A stretch of DNA of 64,000 bases from Hydractinia symbiolongicarpus (Eukaryota > Cnidaria > Hydrozoa > Anthoathecata > Hydractiniidae): positions 2,170,001 through 2,234,000 of the forward strand of contig NC_079886.1 in NCBI RefSeq assembly GCF_029227915.1. Reading direction: 5' to 3'. The position numbers were made by a program, and so were the translations under genes. The notes beneath the pieces are model-generated. The model worked only from the letters and a program-made list of their open reading frames with translations. It made no database searches and was not told the DNA's origin. Position 1 is the first letter of the stretch. Each line of letters opens with the position of its first letter. Of the stretch, positions 49,758 to 61,354 are shown piece after piece.

Positions 49758-50909
49758 TTAATACTTGGTTCTGTTGCCTTTTCCTTGAACCACAAGTTTC
49801 AGTCGCTTTGGTATTGACTCGATCGTTCTGTTTATAATGTCGGTAGGAAAGTTTTCGATAGTGCGTTTTACCCTTTCGCAAAATTGCTTGTAACTCTCTC
49901 GTGTCAGTTGCATTCGTAGGGCATCATCACGAATCTGCTTCCTTACAAGGTGAAAAACATTCTCTATAGGATTGAGATCCGGGGAACGTGCTGGAATCCC
50001 GAACATCGTGCAATTTATGGAAGCCATTGCCTCTTTCGCAGCCTTTGAAACTTGTCGCGGATCTCCATCTTGCAAAAATGTATGGCATTGAGGATTGACA
50101 GTACGTGTAAATGTTTTTGGAAAATGCGTTTTCACAAATTCAGCAAAGGTTTTTCCAGTCAGTTTGTCTTCCATTTGTTCACAAAGAACTACGCCACGAT
50201 CGTAAGATATTCCAACAAAAAACTGAGCCATTTTGCCCCCACTCCCTTCCTTCTTGCCTTTTGTGGTTTGACTAAGACCTTCTTTTGCGAGTCTCCAAGT
50301 CATTGCGCCAGCTGCTCGAGCCTCTCCGTGCGGATTGCTTTTGTGACCAAAACTCACCCCATCAAAATAAAACGCAATTTCATATTTCCAAAAATCAGTT
50401 CCCACAGGAAGCATTTCTCTTGCAAATGCAAGTCTCTTGACCTTGTCGGTTTTCGTGACGAGACCTTTCTTTCGAGCTTGACGATAATTATATCCATGTT
50501 TGTGTAAGCAACGACGTACTGTTCTTGTTGATACATGTGCCAGGTTCGCTTCTTCTTGAATGCGCTTGGATGAAAATTGATTCCGCTCCTCGCGAAGTCT
50601 TGTTATCGTTCTAAGTACGGTACGTTCATCGCGAACTGTCAATTTCCTTGGTCTTCCAGTGTTGTTGTGTCGCTTGTCTTCACGACCGAGCTCATGTTTC
50701 ATGTGTCGGTGTATGCTGCGTAACGCAAATTGAGGAAACATTTTTTTTATTTCTGCACCCGTCATTCCGTTTTGTTGATGAAGTACCTTAAAGTACGTCG
50801 ACATTTCAGGCGTAATCTTTTTGGTGATGTTGCGTTGCTGTTGCATTTTGTTATTTATAGCTTTATATCTGAAAGTACAAGTTTTGTCAGAACATTTTGT
50901 TAGAAGCAA
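49758..50909 (-). CDS. DD34E transposase, unit 3
   Basis: Identical in predicted protein sequence to units 1 and 2 and open throughout. Together with its neighbours it shows that coding capacity has been preserved, or that too little time has passed for decay. Confidence 0.92.
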   Translation of the reverse strand: MLLTKCSDKTCTFRYKAINNKMQQQRNITKKITPEMSTYFKVLHQQNGMTGAEIKKMFPQFALRSIHRHMKHELGREDKRHNNTGRPRKLTVRDERTVLRTITRLREERNQFSSKRIQEEANLAHVSTRTVRRCLHKHGYNYRQARKKGLVTKTDKVKRLAFAREMLPVGTDFWKYEIAFYFDGVSFGHKSNPHGEARAAGAMTWRLAKEGLSQTTKGKKEGSGGKMAQFFVGISYDRGVVLCEQMEDKLTGKTFAEFVKTHFPKTFTRTVNPQCHTFLQDGDPRQVSKAAKEAMASINCTMFGIPARSPDLNPIENVFHLVRKQIRDDALRMQLTRESYKQFCERVKRTIENFPTDIINRTIESIPKRLKLVVQGKGNRTKY

Positions 50910-51409
50910 ACTGAAATTTTAATGTAGTCACCAGTACGGAACGCTTTGTTTACATATGTTTTTGTCCTGAATTTGAACAAGAAAATACAAACAAACGTTG
51001 AAGCGAACGTTCAAATTTACCGTTCAACATTAACATGCTAAATCAACACGTGTAAATGTAAACGCAGCTGTTTCGCACTGGTATATACAGTTTTTAGTAC
51101 GTTAATATGCACATAAGACTTTAATAGAGAGATTATTTATCGGATTTGTTTGTATATAGTAAAAAAAAAGAAAACAGTATATTTTTATCACAAAGGCGAA
51201 GTTTATGCGTCAAATTCTTCCCTGGAGGCACGGGAAACTGTTCGCAAGCCGAGTGTCACCTGCAAAATTGAAGAGATATTTTGCCTTTCAGAACATTTGT
51301 TGTTATCATTAACACAAAATATCACTTCACAAGGTACCAAGTCAAATGCTGGAAAAAATCTAAGTCGAAACTGAACTCGGAAAAATTCTAAGTCTAAACT
51401 TGTCTCAGA

Positions 51410-51601
51410 CAATCCCAGACAAAATATAGTGGCAATTTTCACAAAATACTGTTTCTCTCACCCCCCTCCCCCATATCAGTGTTGCTTCTATGCGTCAGGG
51501 CACAAAACAAGGCCTAACTCAACTCTGATATTGGGGGAAGGGGGGTACACTGAATTTTCACTGGAAAAATGACATTTTGCCACTTATTTTGTCTGGGATT
51601 G
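51410..51601. repeat. Foldback palindrome 1, unit 4
   Basis: No difference from units 2 and 3 noticed. Confidence 0.85.
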
Positions 51602-52015
51602 TCTGAAAATTGGAAAAAAAAATTGAACAGAGGTTTCCTTACCAGGTTCAAAACAGTTCAAAAATAAAACAAGTCTTAACATACTCTAAATAAGACTGCT
51701 CCAACACATCTTGTATCAAACAGCTAGCCCATGTGGCCATGTGCTTGGTAGCCATCTTTTATTCAAAATTCAGTACTTTTACATGAGGAATGAAATGTAA
51801 ACATACAGTAATGGTAGAGTTTACTGTGTGATTGATACAAGTTGAGTTTCTGAGCTACATAATACATATTCTTACAAGTTGGAGGCTAAAGTGTGCTCCC
51901 TTTAAATCAACATAAGCTAGCCTAAATAAAAAAAACTGCAAATAATGATATAAACTACAAGAATTTTATATACAAACGGACGCCTTCTGTTTTCAGTTTT
52001 AAAAGGTTAATAGAC

Positions 52016-52129
52016 ATGAGCGCCGACAACAGTTTCGAAAAATTGGACTTTACACAAAGTTTATCGAATCGTGACAATAGAAGAGCTTATTTGATAACAT
52101 ATTCACAAGCAGACATGCTAAAGAAATGA
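52016..52129 (+). pseudogene. 37-codon Rep-like fragment, unit 4
   Basis: Frame unchanged; G allele in the leader. Confidence 0.33.
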
Positions 52130-52213
52130 AGCAGTTGGAGCCCTGTTCCAGCTGCTTTGCAAAACTTGTTTTGTTAGGTTCTGAGTATGATAGCAATAGT
52201 TTCTAATTGTTTT

Positions 52214-52441
52214 GTCACATGTCACCAACATGTCACCAACGAGTCACCAACATGTTACCAGTAGTTATATAGGAAAATGACAAAAAAGACACATGTCACC
52301 ACATGTCACCAAACAGTATTATAATAATAGTATTAGTATATTTTATATTATTAGTGGTGACGTGTGGTGACGCGTCATTTTGGTGGGCATGTATTGGTGA
52401 CATGTTGGTGACGCGTTGGTGACGCGTTGGTGACGCGTGAC
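52214..52441. repeat. Iteron palindrome 2, unit 4
   Basis: Same right-arm GC allele as unit 3. Confidence 0.8.
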
Positions 52442-52509
52442 CCTAAACCTTCAAATGGAAAATCACACTATATAAAACATTTCTCCCAACAAAAAAATGA
52501 AAAAGTAAT

Positions 52510-53661
52510 TTAATACTTGGTTCTGTTGCCTTTTCCTTGAACCACAAGTTTCAGTCGCTTTGGTATTGACTCGATCGTTCTGTTTATAATGTCGGTAGGA
52601 AAGTTTTCGATAGTGCGTTTTACCCTTTCGCAAAATTGCTTGTAACTCTCTCGTGTCAGTTGCATTCGTAGGGCATCATCACGAATCTGCTTCCTTACAA
52701 GGTGAAAAACATTCTCTATAGGATTGAGATCCGGGGAACGTGCTGGAATCCCGAACATCGTGCAATTTATGGAAGCCATTGCCTCTTTCGCAGCCTTTGA
52801 AACTTGTCGCGGATCTCCATCTTGCAAAAATGTATGGCATTGAGGATTGACAGTACGTGTAAATGTTTTTGGAAAATGCGTTTTCACAAATTCAGCAAAG
52901 GTTTTTCCAGTCAGTTTGTCTTCCATTTGTTCACAAAGAACTACGCCACGATCGTAAGATATTCCAACAAAAAACTGAGCCATTTTGCCCCCACTCCCTT
53001 CCTTCTTGCCTTTTGTGGTTTGACTAAGACCTTCTTTTGCGAGTCTCCAAGTCATTGCGCCAGCTGCTCGAGCCTCTCCGTGCGGATTGCTTTTGTGACC
53101 AAAACTCACCCCATCAAAATAAAACGCAATTTCATATTTCCAAAAATCAGTTCCCACAGGAAGCATTTCTCTTGCAAATGCAAGTCTCTTGACCTTGTCG
53201 GTTTTCGTGACGAGACCTTTCTTTCGAGCTTGACGATAATTATATCCATGTTTGTGTAAGCAACGACGTACTGTTCTTGTTGATACATGTGCCAGGTTCG
53301 CTTCTTCTTGAATGCGCTTGGATGAAAATTGATTCCGCTCCTCGCGAAGTCTTGTTATCGTTCTAAGTACGGTACGTTCATCGCGAACTGTCAATTTCCT
53401 TGGTCTTCCAGTGTTGTTGTGTCGCTTGTCTTCACGACCGAGCTCATGTTTCATGTGTCGGTGTATGCTGCGTAACGCAAATTGAGGAAACATTTTTTTT
53501 ATTTCTGCACCCGTCATTCCGTTTTGTTGATGAAGTACCTTAAAGTACGTCGACATTTCAGGCGTAATCTTTTTGGTGATGTTGCGTTGCTGTTGCATTT
53601 TGTTATTTATAGCTTTATATCTGAAAGTACAAGTTTTGTCAGAACATTTTGTTAGAAGCAA
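52510..53661 (-). CDS. DD34E transposase, unit 4
   Basis: Full-length 383 residues, identical to units 1-3. The upstream spacer of this unit has the private C to A change at 54041, about 380 bp before the start codon, which is outside the transposase frame. Confidence 0.92.
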   Translation of the reverse strand: MLLTKCSDKTCTFRYKAINNKMQQQRNITKKITPEMSTYFKVLHQQNGMTGAEIKKMFPQFALRSIHRHMKHELGREDKRHNNTGRPRKLTVRDERTVLRTITRLREERNQFSSKRIQEEANLAHVSTRTVRRCLHKHGYNYRQARKKGLVTKTDKVKRLAFAREMLPVGTDFWKYEIAFYFDGVSFGHKSNPHGEARAAGAMTWRLAKEGLSQTTKGKKEGSGGKMAQFFVGISYDRGVVLCEQMEDKLTGKTFAEFVKTHFPKTFTRTVNPQCHTFLQDGDPRQVSKAAKEAMASINCTMFGIPARSPDLNPIENVFHLVRKQIRDDALRMQLTRESYKQFCERVKRTIENFPTDIINRTIESIPKRLKLVVQGKGNRTKY

Positions 53662-54161
53662 ACTGAAATTTTAATGTAGTCACCAGTACGGAACGCTTTG
53701 TTTACATATGTTTTTGTCCTGAATTTGAACAAGAAAATACAAACAAACGTTGAAGCGAACGTTCAAATTTACCGTTCAACATTAACATGCTAAATCAACA
53801 CGTGTAAATGTAAACGCAGCTGTTTCGCACTGGTATATACAGTTTTTAGTACGTTAATATGCACATAAGACTTTAATAGAGAGATTATTTATCGGATTTG
53901 TTTGTATATAGTAAAAAAAAAGAAAACAGTATATTTTTATCACAAAGGCGAAGTTTATGCGTCAAATTCTTCCCTGGAGGCACGGGAAACTGTTCGCAAG
54001 CCGAGTGTCACCTGCAAAATTGAAGAGATATTTTGCCTTTAAGAACATTTGTTGTTATCATTAACACAAAATATCACTTCACAAGGTACCAAGTCAAATG
54101 CTGGAAAAAATCTAAGTCGAAACTGAACTCGGAAAAATTCTAAGTCTAAACTTGTCTCAGA

Positions 54162-54353
54162 CAATCCCAGACAAAATATAGTGGCAATTTTCACAAAATA
54201 CTGTTTCTCTCACCCCCCTCCCCCATATCAGTGTTGCTTCTATGCGTCAGGGCACAAAACAAGGCCTAACTCAACTCTGATATTGGGGGAAGGGGGGTAC
54301 ACTGAATTTTCACTGGAAAAATGACATTTTGCCACTTATTTTGTCTGGGATTG
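54162..54353. repeat. Foldback palindrome 1, unit 5
   Basis: No difference from units 2-4 noticed. Confidence 0.85.
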
Positions 54354-54767
54354 TCTGAAAATTGGAAAAAAAAATTGAACAGAGGTTTCCTTACCAGGTT
54401 CAAAACAGTTCAAAAATAAAACAAGTCTTAACATACTCTAAATAAGACTGCTCCAACACATCTTGTATCAAACAGCTAGCCCATGTGGCCATGTGCTTGG
54501 TAGCCATCTTTTATTCAAAATTCAGTACTTTTACATGAGGAATGAAATGTAAACATACAGTAATGGTAGAGTTTACTGTGTGATTGATACAAGTTGAGTT
54601 TCTGAGCTACATAATACATATTCTTACAAGTTGGAGGCTAAAGTGTGCTCCCTTTAAATCAACATAAGCTAGCCTAAATAAAAAAAACTGCAAATAATGA
54701 TATAAACTACAAGAATTTTATATACAAACGCACGCCTTCTGTTTTCAGTTTTAAAAGGTTAATAGAC

Positions 54768-54881
54768 ATGAGCGCCGACAACAGTTTCGAAAAATTGGAC
54801 TTTACACAAAGTTTATCGAATCGTGACAATAGAAGAGCTTATTTGATAACATATTCACAAGCAGACATGCTAAAGAAATGA
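54768..54881 (+). pseudogene. 37-codon Rep-like fragment, unit 5
   Basis: Frame unchanged; C allele in the leader. Confidence 0.33.
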
Positions 54882-54965
54882 AGCAGTTGGAGCCCTGTTC
54901 CAGCTGCTTTGCAAAACTTGTTTTGTTAGGTTCTGAGTATGATAGCAATAGTTTCTAATTGTTTT

Positions 54966-55193
54966 GTCACATGTCACCAACATGTCACCAACGAGTCACC
55001 AACATGTTACCAGTAGTTATATAGGAAAATGACAAAAAAGACACATGTCACCACATGTCACCAAACAGTATTATAATAATAGTATTAGTATATTTTATAT
55101 TATTAGTGGTGACGTGTGGTGACGCGTCATTTTGGTGGGCATGTATTGGTGACATGTTGGTGACGCGTTGGTGACGCGTTGGTGACGCGTGAC
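54966..55193. repeat. Iteron palindrome 2, unit 5
   Basis: Right-arm GC allele. Confidence 0.8.
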
Positions 55194-55261
55194 CCTAAAC
55201 CTTCAAATGGAAAATCACACTATATAAAACATTTCTCCCAACAAAAAAATGAAAAAGTAAT

Positions 55262-56413
55262 TTAATACTTGGTTCTGTTGCCTTTTCCTTGAACCACAAG
55301 TTTCAGTCGCTTTGGTATTGACTCGATCGTTCTGTTTATAATGTCGGTAGGAAAGTTTTCGATAGTGCGTTTTACCCTTTCGCAAAATTGCTTGTAACTC
55401 TCTCGTGTCAGTTGCATTCGTAGGGCATCATCACGAATCTGCTTCCTTACAAGGTGAAAAACATTCTCTATAGGATTGAGATCCGGGGAACGTGCTGGAA
55501 TCCCGAACATCGTGCAATTTATGGAAGCCATTGCCTCTTTCGCAGCCTTTGAAACTTGTCGCGGATCTCCATCTTGCAAAAATGTATGGCATTGAGGATT
55601 GACAGTACGTGTAAATGTTTTTGGAAAATGCGTTTTCACAAATTCAGCAAAGGTTTTTCCAGTCAGTTTGTCTTCCATTTGTTCACAAAGAACTACGCCA
55701 CGATCGTAAGATATTCCAACAAAAAACTGAGCCATTTTGCCCCCACTCCCTTCCTTCTTGCCTTTTGTGGTTTGACTAAGACCTTCTTTTGCGAGTCTCC
55801 AAGTCATTGCGCCAGCTGCTCGAGCCTCTCCGTGCGGATTGCTTTTGTGACCAAAACTCACCCCATCAAAATAAAACGCAATTTCATATTTCCAAAAATC
55901 AGTTCCCACAGGAAGCATTTCTCTTGCAAATGCAAGTCTCTTGACCTTGTCGGTTTTCGTGACGAGACCTTTCTTTCGAGCTTGACGATAATTATATCCA
56001 TGTTTGTGTAAGCAACGACGTACTGTTCTTGTTGATACATGTGCCAGGTTCGCTTCTTCTTGAATGCGCTTGGATGAAAATTGATTCCGCTCCTCGCGAA
56101 GTCTTGTTATCGTTCTAAGTACGGTACGTTCATCGCGAACTGTCAATTTCCTTGGTCTTCCAGTGTTGTTGTGTCGCTTGTCTTCACGACCGAGCTCATG
56201 TTTCATGTGTCGGTGTATGCTGCGTAACGCAAATTGAGGAAACATTTTTTTTATTTCTGCACCCGTCATTCCGTTTTGTTGATGAAGTACCTTAAAGTAC
56301 GTCGACATTTCAGGCGTAATCTTTTTGGTGATGTTGCGTTGCTGTTGCATTTTGTTATTTATAGCTTTATATCTGAAAGTACAAGTTTTGTCAGAACATT
56401 TTGTTAGAAGCAA
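55262..56413 (-). CDS. DD34E transposase, unit 5
   Basis: Full-length, identical to units 1-4 in predicted sequence, with D183, D281 and E316 present. Confidence 0.92.
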   Translation of the reverse strand: MLLTKCSDKTCTFRYKAINNKMQQQRNITKKITPEMSTYFKVLHQQNGMTGAEIKKMFPQFALRSIHRHMKHELGREDKRHNNTGRPRKLTVRDERTVLRTITRLREERNQFSSKRIQEEANLAHVSTRTVRRCLHKHGYNYRQARKKGLVTKTDKVKRLAFAREMLPVGTDFWKYEIAFYFDGVSFGHKSNPHGEARAAGAMTWRLAKEGLSQTTKGKKEGSGGKMAQFFVGISYDRGVVLCEQMEDKLTGKTFAEFVKTHFPKTFTRTVNPQCHTFLQDGDPRQVSKAAKEAMASINCTMFGIPARSPDLNPIENVFHLVRKQIRDDALRMQLTRESYKQFCERVKRTIENFPTDIINRTIESIPKRLKLVVQGKGNRTKY

Positions 56414-56913
56414 ACTGAAATTTTAATGTAGTCACCAGTACGGAACGCTTTGTTTACATATGTTTTTGTCCTGAATTTGAACAAGAAAATACAAACAAAC
56501 GTTGAAGCGAACGTTCAAATTTACCGTTCAACATTAACATGCTAAATCAACACGTGTAAATGTAAACGCAGCTGTTTCGCACTGGTATATACAGTTTTTA
56601 GTACGTTAATATGCACATAAGACTTTAATAGAGAGATTATTTATCGGATTTGTTTGTATATAGTAAAAAAAAAGAAAACAGTATATTTTTATCACAAAGG
56701 CGAAGTTTATGCGTCAAATTCTTCCCTGGAGGCACGGGAAACTGTTCGCAAGCCGAGTGTCACCTGCAAAATTGAAGAGATATTTTGCCTTTCAGAACAT
56801 TTGTTGTTATCATTAACACAAAATATCACTTCACAAGGTACCAAGTCAAATGCTGGAAAAAATCTAAGTCGAAACTGAACTCGGAAAAATTCTAAGTCTA
56901 AACTTGTCTCAGA

Positions 56914-57105
56914 CAATCCCAGACAAAATATAGTGGCAATTTTCACAAAATACTGTTTCTCTCACCCCCCTCCCCCATATCAGTGTTGCTTCTATGCGTC
57001 AGGGCACAAAACAAGGCCTAACTCAACTCTGATATTGGGGGAAGGGGGGTACACTGAATTTTCACTGGAAAAATGACATTTTGCCACTTATTTTGTCTGG
57101 GATTG
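56914..57105. repeat. Foldback palindrome 1, unit 6
   Basis: No difference from units 2-5 noticed. Confidence 0.85.
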
Positions 57106-57519
57106 TCTGAAAATTGGAAAAAAAAATTGAACAGAGGTTTCCTTACCAGGTTCAAAACAGTTCAAAAATAAAACAAGTCTTAACATACTCTAAATAAGAC
57201 TGCTCCAACACATCTTGTATCAAACAGCTAGCCCATGTGGCCATGTGCTTGGTAGCCATCTTTTATTCAAAATTCAGTACTTTTACATGAGGAATGAAAT
57301 GTAAACATACAGTAATGGTAGAGTTTACTGTGTGATTGATACAAGTTGAGTTTCTGAGCTACATAATACATATTCTTACAAGTTGGAGGCTAAAGTGTGC
57401 TCCCTTTAAATCAACATAAGCTAGCCTAAATAAAAAAAACTGCAAATAATGATATAAACTACAAGAATTTTATATACAAACGCACGCCTTCTGTTTTCAG
57501 TTTTAAAAGGTTAATAGAC

Positions 57520-57633
57520 ATGAGCGCCGACAACAGTTTCGAAAAATTGGACTTTACACAAAGTTTATCGAATCGTGACAATAGAAGAGCTTATTTGATA
57601 ACATATTCACAAGCAGACATGCTAAAGAAATGA
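57520..57633 (+). pseudogene. 37-codon Rep-like fragment, unit 6
   Basis: Frame unchanged; C allele in the leader. Confidence 0.33.
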
Positions 57634-57717
57634 AGCAGTTGGAGCCCTGTTCCAGCTGCTTTGCAAAACTTGTTTTGTTAGGTTCTGAGTATGATAGCAA
57701 TAGTTTCTAATTGTTTT

Positions 57718-57945
57718 GTCACATGTCACCAACATGTCACCAACGAGTCACCAACATGTTACCAGTAGTTATATAGGAAAATGACAAAAAAGACACATGT
57801 CACCACATGTCACCAAACAGTATTATAATAATAGTATTAGTATATTTTATATTATTAGTGGTGACGTGTGGTGACGCGTCATTTTGGTGGGCATGTATTG
57901 GTGACATGTTGGTGACGCGTTGGTGACGCGTTGGTGACGCGTGAC
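57718..57945. repeat. Iteron palindrome 2, unit 6
   Basis: Right-arm GC allele. Confidence 0.8.
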
Positions 57946-58013
57946 CCTAAACCTTCAAATGGAAAATCACACTATATAAAACATTTCTCCCAACAAAAAA
58001 ATGAAAAAGTAAT

Positions 58014-59165
58014 TTAATACTTGGTTCTGTTGCCTTTTCCTTGAACCACAAGTTTCAGTCGCTTTGGTATTGACTCGATCGTTCTGTTTATAATGTCGGT
58101 AGGAAAGTTTTCGATAGTGCGTTTTACCCTTTCGCAAAATTGCTTGTAACTCTCTCGTGTCAGTTGCATTCGTAGGGCATCATCACGAATCTGCTTCCTT
58201 ACAAGGTGAAAAACATTCTCTATAGGATTGAGATCCGGGGAACGTGCTGGAATCCCGAACATCGTGCAATTTATGGAAGCCATTGCCTCTTTCGCAGCCT
58301 TTGAAACTTGTCGCGGATCTCCATCTTGCAAAAATGTATGGCATTGAGGATTGACAGTACGTGTAAATGTTTTTGGAAAATGCGTTTTCACAAATTCAGC
58401 AAAGGTTTTTCCAGTCAGTTTGTCTTCCATTTGTTCACAAAGAACTACGCCACGATCGTAAGATATTCCAACAAAAAACTGAGCCATTTTGCCCCCACTC
58501 CCTTCCTTCTTGCCTTTTGTGGTTTGACTAAGACCTTCTTTTGCGAGTCTCCAAGTCATTGCGCCAGCTGCTCGAGCCTCTCCGTGCGGATTGCTTTTGT
58601 GACCAAAACTCACCCCATCAAAATAAAACGCAATTTCATATTTCCAAAAATCAGTTCCCACAGGAAGCATTTCTCTTGCAAATGCAAGTCTCTTGACCTT
58701 GTCGGTTTTCGTGACGAGACCTTTCTTTCGAGCTTGACGATAATTATATCCATGTTTGTGTAAGCAACGACGTACTGTTCTTGTTGATACATGTGCCAGG
58801 TTCGCTTCTTCTTGAATGCGCTTGGATGAAAATTGATTCCGCTCCTCGCGAAGTCTTGTTATCGTTCTAAGTACGGTACGTTCATCGCGAACTGTCAATT
58901 TCCTTGGTCTTCCAGTGTTGTTGTGTCGCTTGTCTTCACGACCGAGCTCATGTTTCATGTGTCGGTGTATGCTGCGTAACGCAAATTGAGGAAACATTTT
59001 TTTTATTTCTGCACCCGTCATTCCGTTTTGTTGATGAAGTACCTTAAAGTACGTCGACATTTCAGGCGTAATATTTTTGGTGATGTTGCGTTGCTGTTGC
59101 ATTTTGTTATTTATAGCTTTATATCTGAAAGTACAAGTTTTGTCAGAACATTTTGTTAGAAGCAA
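58014..59165 (-). CDS. DD34E transposase, unit 6 (K31N)
   Basis: Full-length with one replacement: Lys31 is Asn, from AAT in place of AAG at about 59073-59075 read on the minus strand. The site is at the edge of the first helix-turn-helix, so DNA binding might be slightly affected; catalytic residues are unchanged. Confidence 0.92.
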   Translation of the reverse strand: MLLTKCSDKTCTFRYKAINNKMQQQRNITKNITPEMSTYFKVLHQQNGMTGAEIKKMFPQFALRSIHRHMKHELGREDKRHNNTGRPRKLTVRDERTVLRTITRLREERNQFSSKRIQEEANLAHVSTRTVRRCLHKHGYNYRQARKKGLVTKTDKVKRLAFAREMLPVGTDFWKYEIAFYFDGVSFGHKSNPHGEARAAGAMTWRLAKEGLSQTTKGKKEGSGGKMAQFFVGISYDRGVVLCEQMEDKLTGKTFAEFVKTHFPKTFTRTVNPQCHTFLQDGDPRQVSKAAKEAMASINCTMFGIPARSPDLNPIENVFHLVRKQIRDDALRMQLTRESYKQFCERVKRTIENFPTDIINRTIESIPKRLKLVVQGKGNRTKY

Positions 59166-59665
59166 ACTGAAATTTTAATGTAGTCACCAGTACGGAACGC
59201 TTTGTTTACATATGTTTTTGTCCTGAATTTGAACAAGAAAATACAAACAAACGTTGAAGCGAACGTTCAAATTTACCGTTCAACATTAACATGCTAAATC
59301 AACACGTGTAAATGTAAACGCAGCTGTTTCGCACTGGTATATACAGTTTTTAGTACGTTAATATGCACATAAGACTTTAATAGAGAGATTATTTATCGGA
59401 TTTGTTTGTATATAGTAAAAAAAAAGAAAACAGTATATTTTTATCACAAAGGCGAAGTTTATGCGTCAAATTCTTCCCTGGAGGCACGGGAAACTGTTCG
59501 CAAGCCGAGTGTCACCTGCAAAATTGAAGAGATATTTTGCCTTTCAGAACATTTGTTGTTATCATTAACACAAAATATCACTTCACAAGGTACCAAGTCA
59601 AATGCTGGAAAAAATCTAAGTCGAAACTGAACTCGGAAAAATTCTAAGTCTAAACTTGTCTCAGA

Positions 59666-59857
59666 CAATCCCAGACAAAATATAGTGGCAATTTTCACAA
59701 AATACTGTTTCTCTCACCCCCCTCCCCCATATCAGTGTTGCTTCTATGCGTCAGGGCACAAAACAAGGCCTAACTCAACTCTGATATTGGGGGAAGGGGG
59801 GTACACTGAATTTTCACTGGAAAAATGACATTTTGCCACTTATTTTGTCTGGGATTG
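59666..59857. repeat. Foldback palindrome 1, unit 7
   Basis: Intact although this unit has lost part of its transposase. Confidence 0.85.
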
Positions 59858-60271
59858 TCTGAAAATTGGAAAAAAAAATTGAACAGAGGTTTCCTTACCA
59901 GGTTCAAAACAGTTCAAAAATAAAACAAGTCTTAACATACTCTAAATAAGACTGCTCCAACACATCTTGTATCAAACAGCTAGCCCATGTGGCCATGTGC
60001 TTGGTAGCCATCTTTTATTCAAAATTCAGTACTTTTACATGAGGAATGAAATGTAAACATACAGTAATGGTAGAGTTTACTGTGTGATTGATACAAGTTG
60101 AGTTTCTGAGCTACATAATACATATTCTTACAAGTTGGAGGCTAAAGTGTGCTCCCTTTAAATCAACATAAGCTAGCCTAAATAAAAAAAACTGCAAATA
60201 ATGATATAAACTACAAGAATTTTATATACAAACGGACGCCTTCTGTTTTCAGTTTTAAAAGGTTAATAGAC

Positions 60272-60385
60272 ATGAGCGCCGACAACAGTTTCGAAAAATT
60301 GGACTTTACACAAAGTTTATCGAATCGTGACAATAGAAGAGCTTATTTGATAACATATTCACAAGCAGACATGCTAAAGAAATGA
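60272..60385 (+). pseudogene. 37-codon Rep-like fragment, unit 7
   Basis: Frame unchanged; G allele in the leader. Confidence 0.33.
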
Positions 60386-60469
60386 AGCAGTTGGAGCCCT
60401 GTTCCAGCTGCTTTGCAAAACTTGTTTTGTTAGGTTCTGAGTATGATAGCAATAGTTTCTAATTGTTTT

Positions 60470-60697
60470 GTCACATGTCACCAACATGTCACCAACGAGT
60501 CACCAACATGTTACCAGTAGTTATATAGGAAAATGACAAAAAAGACACATGTCACCACATGTCACCAAACAGTATTATAATAATAGTATTAGTATATTTT
60601 ATATTATTAGTGGTGACGTGTGGTGACGCGTCATTTTGGTGGGCATGTATTGGTGACATGTTGGTGACTTGTTGGTGACGCGTTGGTGACGCGTGAC
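60470..60697. repeat. Iteron palindrome 2, unit 7
   Basis: Right-arm TT allele, as in units 1, 2 and 8. Confidence 0.8.
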
Positions 60698-60765
60698 CCT
60701 AAACCTTCAAATGGAAAATCACACTATATAAAACATTTCTCCCAACAAAAAAATGAAAAAGTAAT

Positions 60766-61354
60766 TTAATACTTGGTTCTGTTGCCTTTTCCTTGAACCA
60801 CAAGTTTCAGTCGCTTTGGTATTGACTCGATCGTTCTGTTTATAATGTCGGTAGGAAAGTTTTCGATAGTGCGTTTTACCCTTGACCTTGTCGGTTTTCG
60901 TGACGAGACCTTTCTTTCGAGCTTGACGATAATTATATCCATGTTTGTGTAAGCAACGACGTACTGTTCTTGTTGATACATGTGCCAGGTTCGCTTCTTC
61001 TTGAATGCGCTTGGATGAAAATTGATTCCGCTCCTCGCGAAGTCTTGTTATCGTTCTAAGTACGGTACGTTCATCGCGAACTGTCAATTTCCTTGGTCTT
61101 CCAGTGTTGTTGTGTCGCTTGTCTTCACGACCGAGCTCATGTTTCATGTGTCGGTGTATGCTGCGTAACGCAAATTGAGGAAACATTTTTTTTATTTCTG
61201 CACCCGTCATTCCGTTTTGTTGATGAAGTACCTTAAAGTACGTCGACATTTCAGGCGTAATCTTTTTGGTGATGTTGCGTTGCTGTTGCATTTTGTTATT
61301 TATAGCTTTATATCTGAAAGTACAAGTTTTGTCAGAACATTTTGTTAGAAGCAA
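60766..61354 (-). pseudogene. Deleted DD34E transposase, unit 7
   Basis: Residues 1-158 match the other copies and keep both DNA-binding helix-turn-helix regions and GRPRKL. A 563-bp deletion (breakpoint at 60881-60883) then removes residues 159 to about 346, including all three catalytic residues. Because 563 is not a multiple of three, the retained 3' end is read out of frame: the frame continues for 53 unrelated residues to a stop near 60719, giving 211 in total. CTT is present at both parental breakpoints, suggesting end joining through 3-bp microhomology. The product, if made, would bind DNA without cutting it and could act as a competitor of the intact enzyme; this is inference. Confidence 0.93.

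Larger units (their letters stand above)
48658..51409. repeat. Array unit 3 (2752 bp)
   Basis: Haplotype CGGACGCC with GACGCGTTGG, shared with unit 4. Confidence 0.93.
51410..54161. repeat. Array unit 4 (2752 bp)
   Basis: Haplotype CGGACGCC with GACGCGTTGG, as in unit 3. Private change C to A at 54041 (CCTTTAAGAACA), which would put a stop in a 79-codon minus-strand frame that is open in the complete copies elsewhere. Confidence 0.93.
54162..56913. repeat. Array unit 5 (2752 bp)
   Basis: Haplotype CGCACGCC with GACGCGTTGG, shared with unit 6 and recombinant relative to units 1-4. Confidence 0.93.
56914..59665. repeat. Array unit 6 (2752 bp)
   Basis: Haplotype CGCACGCC with GACGCGTTGG. Private coding change in its transposase (Lys31 to Asn). 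Confidence 0.93.
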
